A DNA stretch of 64,000 nt from Bacteroidota bacterium (GTDB taxonomy: Bacteria > Bacteroidota > Bacteroidia > Bacteroidales > FEN-979): assembly GCA_026391355.1 (NCBI GenBank), contig JAPLDH010000013.1, positions 1 to 64,000 of the forward strand, written 5' to 3'. Below, piece by piece: positions 45,438 through 52,248 of this stretch (position 1 is the first letter of the stretch; each line of letters begins with the position of its first letter). The notes under the pieces were generated by a model, which made no database searches, was not told where the DNA came from, and saw only the letters and a list, made by a program, of their open reading frames with translations. The position numbers and the translations under genes are program-made.

Positions 45438-48251
45438 CTATTTAGGTCGCATAATGATTTCGATGCGATTATCCTGACCTAATACTTTCTTTGCAAAGTC
45501 TTTAATATCAGCAACCTTTAATGCCCTGACATTATTTTCATAACCGGTGAGATAGTTAAGTCCATAGAATGAAAAATCAATTAGTGTATTGTTCCACCAA
45601 TTGTTTTCTTTCAAATCCTCCTGTCGTTGTTTCAGGAAATATTCCGTGGCTTTCTGGAGTTCAGCATCCGTAGGACCTTCTCCCATCATTTTTGCTGCTT
45701 CCCTTTCCACAATCCCGACCAACTTGTCAGCTTTCAAAGGATCCGTCTCAAACATCACATTCATCCTGAAATTGGGTTCAGGTACCTTTGAAACATTGAA
45801 CATGACCCGGATACTATAGGCGCCACCCTCCTCTTCACGGATCGATTCAATATACCGCAACTCAAGAACGTGCCGCAAAGCATCTCCCAGTAATTTATTC
45901 TCTGCATTGTATTCACAGCTCCCGTTAAAATTGACAAAAACAGAAGTTCGGGGAGTTTTTGTTTCATGCAGGAAATCATTTTTGACTTTTCCTTGCGGCG
46001 GTCGAACCCCATTGTCTTTATACACCTCATTACGACTTACCGTCGGTATGGAGGCCAGGTATTTTTCCAGCAACGGTTTAACGGAATCAGGGTTGATTTT
46101 CCCAATGAACTGGAATATAAAATTTCCAGGGTCTGAATAACGGTCTTTGTAAATCGACTGCAGCTTTGTAAGGGTTATCTCATCAAGAAATTTGTAAGTC
46201 ATCGGAACCGTCCGCTTGTTATGGTTATTGATCATCACCTGGATACTATCGCTAAAGGCTTTGCGGGGTTCTGATTCAGCATTGATATAATAGGCTTTCA
46301 TTTTACTCATCCAGGTCTTGAAATCAGCCTCATTCCAACGCGGGTTTGTAAAATAGAGATAGATGAGCTGAAGCGTGGTTTCCAAGTCTTTGGGAGATGT
46401 TCTGGCTGAAATTTCATCCCGGTCTGAACTCAGGTTAAGTGAAACATTCACCTTCTTCCCTGCAAGCATTTTTGTAAGATCAGTCCGTGAAAAGTCACTC
46501 ACTCCCATCTGGTTGACTGCATCACTGAGAATATCGGCAGTATGTAATTCTTCGGTTTTCAGCAAGGAAGTACCTCCCGGGCTATAACCACGGATGAGCA
46601 GTTCGTCTTCCTTGAAATCGGTGGATTTGATGATCACTCTCATGCCATTCGACAATACCGCTTCATAGAAGCCAGGATCATTGTTTGTTGCCGACTTCTT
46701 TATTGAACCTGGAACCGGTTCCTTTTCAAGAAGCTTTTTATTGGCCGTGAGGTCAACATAAGGATCTATTTTCTGGGTCTTATAGTTCGCCAGAACATTT
46801 TGGATATTCTGAACCGTTGGCAAGGTAACGCCGGGTTTATCAGGACCTGTAACCGTAACTATCATATTGTTATCCGTAACATATTTTTTCGCTTCGGCGT
46901 TCACTTCGTCAAGTGTAATGTTTGGAACCATTTCATTGGCAAACTGGTACTCATATTCGATTCCGGGATTAGGGTTGTTGATGAGGAAATTCATGACATT
47001 CGCATAAACGAGTTCCCGGTTCTTCCTTTTGTCCCTTTCCATGTATCTTGATTCATAATTTCGCAGCATGTTTGCTTTGGCCCGCTCAAACTCGGTAGTT
47101 GTAAAGCCATATTTGTTCATTCGCTGCATTTCTGTCAGTAAGGCTTTCAACGCTTTAACCGATTCATTATTGGCTGCCTGGGCAGTTCCCGAAAAAGCAT
47201 CCTTTGCACGTACATAATTTCCATAATAACTATAAGCGGAAATAAAGGGAGGATTTTCCTTTCGTGAAATTTCATTCATCCTTTCTGAGAACATCGTATT
47301 AATGAGGTTGCGAATCAGTTGTAACCGCATATAGCCCAAATTCTTATTATTATCTTTTATGGCATCGTGCTTAAAACTGACATCAACGGATGTTTCAGTT
47401 GCCTCCTTGTCTGTGGCAGTTCCTATCAACGGGGTAATATTATCCGGCAACGGGAATTCTCCTTTTGGCGCCGGATTCTGTGATTTCGGGATGGAACTGA
47501 AAAGTTTCCTGATCTTACTTTCGATTACATTGACATCAAAATCACCAACTACAATAATGGCCTGTAGATCCGGCCTGTACCATTTTTTATAGAAGTTCTT
47601 AATGGTTTGATATTTAAAATGGTTGATGACTGCGGTATCTCCGATAACATCCCTTTTTGCATATTTTGAACCCTTGTAGATGACCGGGGCAAGCTTATTT
47701 TGCATACGTTCATCAGCCGTGCCATACATCCTCCACTCTTCCCGGATCACACCTCTCTCAAGGTCGATCTCTACCGGTTCAAAGGATATATAGTTCGACC
47801 AGTCATGCAGGATCAGAAGTGCACTATCAATGATCCCTTCCCTGGTCAGCGGGACATTTGATAAATTATAAACCGTTTGCTCAACACCGGTACCTGCATT
47901 TACATTTGTGCCGAATTTTACGCCGATGGTCGCCAGGTAATCGAGGATGCCTTTTTTCGGAAAATTCTCCGTGCCATTGAATGCCATATGTTCTGTAAAG
48001 TGCGCCAGTCCATTCTGATCATCATCTTCCAGGATCGCTCCAACATTATGTGCAATATAAAACTCACCCCGTTTTTCAGGAAGCTTGTTCGAACTGATGT
48101 AATAATGCATACCATTATCGAGCACCCCGGTCCTGACCTTTGGATCCAACGGGGGCATGGTATTCAGATCATACTTTTGGGCCAACAATCCTGCAGCGCT
48201 TGTCAGGATAAATGCCAGCGCTAATGCTAAACGCATAAATTTACTTTTCAT
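45438..48251 (-). CDS. M16-family metallopeptidase (pitrilysin/insulinase type)
   Basis: A 937-residue exported peptidase (signal peptide to about GLLAQ, residue 25). The active M16 half carries the inverted zinc motif HxxEH at His84-Glu87-His88 (GLAHFTEHMAFNGTENF) and the downstream acidic ligand region ERGVIREEW (about 165-173). A second, inactive-type M16 half follows at about 520-937 with the RY-type element ALRHVLELRYIESIREEEGG. Full length is typical for the single-chain form. It probably degrades peptides in the periplasm or at the surface. A strong promoter lies at 48282-48314. Confidence 0.93.
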   Translation of the reverse strand: MKSKFMRLALALAFILTSAAGLLAQKYDLNTMPPLDPKVRTGVLDNGMHYYISSNKLPEKRGEFYIAHNVGAILEDDDQNGLAHFTEHMAFNGTENFPKKGILDYLATIGVKFGTNVNAGTGVEQTVYNLSNVPLTREGIIDSALLILHDWSNYISFEPVEIDLERGVIREEWRMYGTADERMQNKLAPVIYKGSKYAKRDVIGDTAVINHFKYQTIKNFYKKWYRPDLQAIIVVGDFDVNVIESKIRKLFSSIPKSQNPAPKGEFPLPDNITPLIGTATDKEATETSVDVSFKHDAIKDNNKNLGYMRLQLIRNLINTMFSERMNEISRKENPPFISAYSYYGNYVRAKDAFSGTAQAANNESVKALKALLTEMQRMNKYGFTTTEFERAKANMLRNYESRYMERDKRKNRELVYANVMNFLINNPNPGIEYEYQFANEMVPNITLDEVNAEAKKYVTDNNMIVTVTGPDKPGVTLPTVQNIQNVLANYKTQKIDPYVDLTANKKLLEKEPVPGSIKKSATNNDPGFYEAVLSNGMRVIIKSTDFKEDELLIRGYSPGGTSLLKTEELHTADILSDAVNQMGVSDFSRTDLTKMLAGKKVNVSLNLSSDRDEISARTSPKDLETTLQLIYLYFTNPRWNEADFKTWMSKMKAYYINAESEPRKAFSDSIQVMINNHNKRTVPMTYKFLDEITLTKLQSIYKDRYSDPGNFIFQFIGKINPDSVKPLLEKYLASIPTVSRNEVYKDNGVRPPQGKVKNDFLHETKTPRTSVFVNFNGSCEYNAENKLLGDALRHVLELRYIESIREEEGGAYSIRVMFNVSKVPEPNFRMNVMFETDPLKADKLVGIVEREAAKMMGEGPTDAELQKATEYFLKQRQEDLKENNWWNNTLIDFSFYGLNYLTGYENNVRALKVADIKDFAKKVLGQDNRIEIIMRPK

Positions 48252-48281
48252 ATAATTGTTTATTGGTTGTGATTTACTCTA

Positions 48282-48314
48282 CAAACCTACGTGAAATTAT
48301 TGAATCCTGCAAAA
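48282..48314 (-). promoter_or_regulatory. Promoter of the M16 peptidase gene
   Basis: On the minus strand TTTTG (48314-48310), then 20 nt, then TAGGTTTG (48289-48282) matches the Bacteroidota consensus very well. The ATG at 48251 is about 24 nt after the expected transcription start. Confidence 0.7.
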
Positions 48315-48333
48315 GAGATCAGCAGTCTGCCAA

Positions 48334-49746
48334 TCAGAAACTTACCCGAAGAAATCCAAATGCAAGAGAAGCCATAATGTCCTCTCTTTTGAAAATGATG
48401 GGAAAATCACGGGTTGCAACCCCGATCTCCCAGGTGGATTTTTCATTTCTCACCGGGTAAAGAGTAAGTCCGAAAGGAATATTTACTCCAACATCTGCCC
48501 CGGTCACCAAACCTGCAGAAATTTCAACCCATTTTATGGGTTCAATTCTGAGCCCAATTCCAAAAATTCCTTTATCAATTGCCCCTGGTACTTTTGTCTG
48601 AAAGGGGACAATGGCATCGACTCCGACTTCAAGTTGGGGAATGATCCTGTAACTTGCTCCACCCCTTAATTGTATGGGCAAATTGACCCTTTTTGAGCTT
48701 AATCCCTTCCATGCATTGGAGTCACTGGGTAACCCATCTATCTTGATGAGCTGACCCGCATTGAAGATGTTATAATTATTTATCCCGGGTGTTTTAATTT
48801 TAAAAACCGCGATATCATTTGCCTGGTAAACATTTCCGTTCCAGTTTATGTATCCGATGTCATTTATTGCCAAGCCGATTTTTATCTTTTTCAGGATGCG
48901 AAAAGTTAACCCGATATCCAACCCAAAGCCGGATCCTACTTTTTTAACGCCATTTCCCGATATCTGAGAGGGGGTGGGTGCGCTGTAATTAATATTGAAT
49001 TCAGGACCCAATGAGCTGAAAGCGGTGAGTTGATTGTTATCGAGAACGAAATTAAAACTACCATACCCTTCGAGGTACTTCAACCCAATCCCTGCATAAA
49101 TGGATAATATATCATTATCAATGATCTTACGTCCATACCCGAAATTATATTCCCGGTACCATATGAACTGCAGTTTTGTCCCACCATAAACGAGCGATAT
49201 AGGTTTCGGATTTGTGGTATAACCCGTGGTATCAATACCTTTCACTACAAGGCTGTCGAAATAGGCTGCATGATACCCAAGGAAAAGGAACTGGGCTGCC
49301 TCAGCATCCATCGTGGTATTCCATAATATACGGTCCCTGACACTGACGGCAAATCCTCCGGCTTGTTCATTATAATAGGAGACTCCCAGCCAGGTAACCC
49401 CAACCTGGCCCCACAATTTGGTGTTTGTAAACCGCTGGGCAGCATCAAGTTTCTGCGACAAGGTCAGACTAATATTGTTATTGAACAGGTCGTTTGTCAC
49501 CTGTGATTTCGACAAAGCATTGGTATAAAGACTGACACCCGTTTCAAGAAACCCAAGTGTAAGATGATGTTTATCGTTCACCCAGCCAAGGTTTGCCGGG
49601 TTGATGCCCAGGCACTGATAGTCGGCCAGGAAAGTAGTAGAATAACCACCACCAATCGCATTAAACGAATTGATCTCGGTTTGGGAGTAAACCGCAGGTA
49701 AACTGCAAAACCATGAGATGAAAACAAAAATGTAGAATTTATTCAT
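48334..49746 (-). CDS. DUF5723-like outer-membrane protein
   Basis: A 470-residue protein from MNKFYIFVFISWFCSLPAVY; the longer open frame lacks a sensible N-terminus. After the signal peptide the mature part starts FNAIGGGYSTTFLADYQCLG and INPANLGW, as in DUF5723 and related outer-membrane proteins distantly like PorV/FadL barrels. Many amphipathic strands follow and it ends with FGFLRVSF, a typical aromatic barrel end. It is likely an outer-membrane beta-barrel of unknown function. Confidence 0.75.
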   Translation of the reverse strand: MNKFYIFVFISWFCSLPAVYSQTEINSFNAIGGGYSTTFLADYQCLGINPANLGWVNDKHHLTLGFLETGVSLYTNALSKSQVTNDLFNNNISLTLSQKLDAAQRFTNTKLWGQVGVTWLGVSYYNEQAGGFAVSVRDRILWNTTMDAEAAQFLFLGYHAAYFDSLVVKGIDTTGYTTNPKPISLVYGGTKLQFIWYREYNFGYGRKIIDNDILSIYAGIGLKYLEGYGSFNFVLDNNQLTAFSSLGPEFNINYSAPTPSQISGNGVKKVGSGFGLDIGLTFRILKKIKIGLAINDIGYINWNGNVYQANDIAVFKIKTPGINNYNIFNAGQLIKIDGLPSDSNAWKGLSSKRVNLPIQLRGGASYRIIPQLEVGVDAIVPFQTKVPGAIDKGIFGIGLRIEPIKWVEISAGLVTGADVGVNIPFGLTLYPVRNEKSTWEIGVATRDFPIIFKREDIMASLAFGFLRVSF

Positions 49747-49773
49747 TGTATCTGAATTTAAGGATTGATACAT

Positions 49774-49781
49774 CAAAACTA
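49774..49781 (-). promoter_or_regulatory. Probable -7 box of the DUF5723-like gene
   Basis: TAGTTTTG on the minus strand (49781-49774) is an exact TAnnTTTG match 27 nt before the ATG at 49746. No TTG is found 20 nt upstream. Confidence 0.45.
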
Positions 49782-49863
49782 ATGAAAAGAGTGACGGAAA
49801 AAATAAAAACCTGTAAGATAATTCGGACTTGTGAAAAATAATCAATTGGTATGAACCCCAAGG

Positions 49864-49923
49864 CCCCGAATACTCGGGACGGGGAATTTACCATGCACCT
49901 CATCCCCTGCAGGGGTTGAGGTG
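49864..49923. repeat. Palindromic intergenic repeat
   Basis: Two hairpins stand side by side: CCCCG...CGGGACGGGG at 49864-49884 and a 28-nt palindrome at 49896-49923 with stem CACCTCA/TGAGGTG closing over CCCCTGCAGGGG. Similar GC-rich palindromes occur at 33707-33834, 52002-52069 and 56380-56448. Confidence 0.65.
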
Positions 49924-49984
49924 AAAAAATTAATATTAGATTTCTGCTCGTGACAACCAGGGACGCCTGGATAGACGATTAGGG

Positions 49985-51369
49985 GCGGAAAGTAAAATTA
50001 CTACCCTGTATGAATTACCAAGTAAAGACATGGGAATAACAGCAGGCAAGAATGTAATGTATATCTATGACCGAAACAAGGAACAAAAAAACCATGCACT
50101 TTATATTTTAGCTAAGGGACACAAATATATTGAATTGTTTGCGATTCCTACTTCAATAACATCTGTGTTAGAAAGGAATGAAACACTCCTATTTGCAACA
50201 GAGAATAAATTATTTTCAATTAATTTAAAAAGTAAAGAGTTGAAAGCGCTTGCTGCTTTGCCCAAGGATAAAGAAATAGAATCAATAGCTGTGGATACTG
50301 CAAGCAACAGTATATACTTTTCAACCAACAGTATGGTATATGCCTTAAAAGATACAAGTAAGGTAATAATTACTGATCAATTCGGAGGAATTCTCCGGTT
50401 CTTTAATGATGGTCTAATAGTTTTTAACCCTGATAAGAAATTCTTAATCAGAATAGTTGGCATTGAGGATCAGATAGCATCAAAAATGCAGGAATTGAAG
50501 GCTGCTGCAAATGGTACTCAAAGAACCAATGTGAATAAGGAAAGTAGGTCAATGACTTCAGCTTTGTCAAATACTTTACAGGACCCAGAAAGCTCACATA
50601 CACAGATGCCAAGGGAAATTCTGCCAGTTTTGAGGGAGAATTTGTCAATTCCTACAAAACGGGACCAGGCAAAATTATTTTTTACAACCCAGAAGGAATT
50701 GAATTTGAAAGAATTGTTGGGACATGGGAAAATGATATCCTCATCAAAGGTGATATGGTCAAAAAAAACGGTGAAAAATATAATGGGGGTTTTTATGGTT
50801 ATGAATATTCAGGTAGTGGAAATTTGACCTATGCTAATGGGAATAGCATTGAAGGAATATTTACCAAAGGAGTGCGAAATGGGATTTCAAAATTCACTTA
50901 CAAAAACGGAGAAACAACTGAAGGAAATTATAATATGGGGTGTGCTGATGGTGATTTTACTTTTACCTTTCCTTGTGGAGACAGGTGTATATTTTCCTTT
51001 AAAAACGGAGCAATAAATCAAAGGGGAACATATTTTTATAAAGACGAACAATTTACAAAAATCGAGTTCAGTGATCTGGCATCACAGGATTATTCACAGG
51101 TTCTGGAAAGGACGAAAACCAAACTTGCGTTTGTGTGGTTAAAAGCGGGTTCAGGGCTAAAGGATAGTGACATTGAGGAGAAGAATAGGAACCGTGACCG
51201 TATATATCTCCTGTTAGCTTACTTATGTGCTGAAAATGGCTCTTTTATCAAGGAGGCTGCATGGGAGGTGTGTATGAATGATCCGTGGATAAAGGATAAT
51301 ATTAATTCTTTCCAGGTCACATTTCTTTTAAAATCATTGAGCCAGGATAAAGCGCTGAAAGCCATGTAA
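49985..51369 (+). pseudogene. Truncated, frameshifted beta-propeller/MORN-repeat gene
   Basis: Coding-like sequence begins about 49985, upstream of any start codon (SKITTLYELPSKD precedes the first ATG at 50030 in the same frame), so the true 5' end is missing. The first 165 residues look like a beta-propeller (IESIAVDTASNSIYFSTNSM, then GGILRFFNDGLIVFNPDKKF). At about 50540-50552 the frame shifts by one base. The second frame begins VNDFSFVKYFTG and has MORN repeats (SFEGEFVNSYKTGPGKIIFY, GGFYGYEYSGSGNLTYANGN, EGIFTKGVRNGISKFTYKNG) and a helical end. MORN repeats often bind lipids or protein partners. The gene is probably dead. A sequencing error is an alternative for the frameshift but not for the missing start. 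Confidence 0.65.
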
Positions 51370-51571
51370 CTATATAATGTACCCCGTTTTTAGGACAGGC
51401 AGTGAAGATGGATTACTTTATGTGAGTATGGTTTTTTCATAAATAAAATTTTAATTACATATCTTGTAAATCTTATCATCTCCGGAAATTCTTACAATAG
51501 AACAAATATAGTTATCAAATCTTTATAAAATTCAATCCCTTAAGACCAGAAAATAATCTTCTTAAAAACAT

Positions 51572-51579
51572 TATCTTTG
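51572..51579 (+). promoter_or_regulatory. -7 box of the tRNA gene
   Basis: TATCTTTG is an exact TAnnTTTG match 16 nt before the mature tRNA 5' end. The 226-nt gap before the tRNA has no other feature. Confidence 0.55.
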
Positions 51580-51595
51580 CCCACCAAAAAATTCC

Positions 51596-51667
51596 GGCCC
51601 CGTAGTTCAATGGATAGAACGGAAGTTTCCTAAACTTTAAATGTAGGTTCGATTCCTACCGGGGCTA
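51596..51667 (+). tRNA. tRNA-Arg (anticodon CCT)
   Basis: A full cloverleaf can be drawn: acceptor GGCCCCG with CGGGGCT (first pair G-U), TA at positions 8-9, D stem GTTC/GAAC, anticodon stem GAAGT/ACTTT with loop TTCCTAA (anticodon CCT, reading AGG), a 4-nt variable loop, and T stem GTAGG/CCTAC with loop TTCGATT. CCA is not encoded. The DNA directly after its 3' end is a truncated DUF4062 fragment, as expected if the tRNA end was an integration site. Confidence 0.93.
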
Positions 51668-51669
51668 CA

Positions 51670-51830
51670 AATAAATAAATCCATATATCCTTTCCATTTT
51701 CAACAGCCAGTTCATACTCCCTTTGAGTAAATGACTTATTTGTCTCTTTGTCAATACTGCCATATCTCATACCAATTATTCCGATGAAAATGTCGGATTC
51801 TGAAACTTCATCCATACTAGTCTCCAGTGG
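51670..51830 (-). pseudogene. DUF4062 gene fragment next to the tRNA
   Basis: About 50 codons match the middle of DUF4062 domains: SESDIFIGIIGMRYGSIDKE, then TNKSFTQREYELAVENGKD and IWIYLF. The match stops exactly where the tRNA 3' end begins, and the upstream side is joined to a small module gene (51847-51984). DUF4062 proteins have a TIR/nucleotide-type Rossmann-like fold and often carry NTPase, WD40 or TPR parts in conflict systems. This piece is a remnant and not functional alone. Confidence 0.65.
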
Positions 51831-51846
51831 TTTAGCACTCCTAGTT

Positions 51847-51984
51847 CTACCTCTCTGCTTTGGTCTGCTGCCACGGCTGCTCAACGAGTTTGCGGGTGTT
51901 GGGGTTCTTATCGGTGGGTTTATCCAAATATAGTGGCTTGCTTGAGAAGTACCTTGAAAGTAAAATGTAGTATTTGTGGTTCAT
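51847..51984 (-). CDS. Small module protein, copy 1 (45 residues)
   Basis: A 45-residue frame: MNHKYYILLSRYFSSKPLYL, then DKPTDKNPNTRKLVEQPWQQ and TKAER. It shares a roughly 40-residue module with the N-terminus of the WD40 protein at 52248-54956 and with two other small frames. It is the most diverged copy and ends early, joined to the DUF4062 remnant, so it may be decaying. Its ATG follows a REP-like palindrome (52002-52069). Confidence 0.45.
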   Translation of the reverse strand: MNHKYYILLSRYFSSKPLYLDKPTDKNPNTRKLVEQPWQQTKAER

Positions 51985-52001
51985 GGTTTTTAATCTTTAA
52001 A

Positions 52002-52069
52002 CACCCTCGGGTGCTTCGCACACCGAGGGGTTTTCAATTCAACCCGACGGGGTCTGAAAGACCCGCCGG
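52002..52069. repeat. REP-like palindrome after module copy 2
   Basis: About 68 nt with two hairpins: CACCCTCGG...CCGAGGGG around GTGCTTCGCACA, and GGGTCTGAAAGACCC followed by GCCGG. A homologous element with the same order of words (GGCGGGTCTT, CAGAC, GGGTT, TCGGT, TGCG) lies at 56380-56448, again directly after a module copy. Confidence 0.7.
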
Positions 52070-52071
52070 TG

Positions 52072-52248
52072 TTATATTTTCTCATCCCACATTTCCCCCT
52101 TAGTTTGCTGCCAAGGTTGCTCAACGAGTTTGCGGGTGTTGGGTTTCTTTTGGGTGGGTTCATCCAAATAGAGCGGTTTGCTTTGGAAATATCCAGCAAG
52201 GTTGAAGTGATATTTATTTTGAGCAGTTTCCATTTTGGGCACGGTCAT
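52072..52248 (-). CDS. Small module protein, copy 2 (58 residues)
   Basis: A 58-residue protein starting MTVPKMETAQNKYHFNLAGY, then FQSKPLYLDEPTQKKPNTRK and LVEQPWQQTKGEMWDEKI. Its ATG overlaps the stop of the WD40 gene in TAATG, and AGGAGGTG lies just upstream within the WD40 3' end, an unusually good Shine-Dalgarno for this phylum. This argues for coupled translation of a real product. The module is the same as residues 17-54 of the WD40 protein. Function unknown. A stand-alone adaptor for the WD40 protein is a reasonable guess. Confidence 0.65.
   Translation of the reverse strand: MTVPKMETAQNKYHFNLAGYFQSKPLYLDEPTQKKPNTRKLVEQPWQQTKGEMWDEKI

Noticed and set aside
51630-51884. 84-residue minus-strand frame as an intact gene
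   Set aside because: It runs into the tRNA gene and starts in an unrelated frame of the small module copy; only the central DUF4062 part is meaningful.
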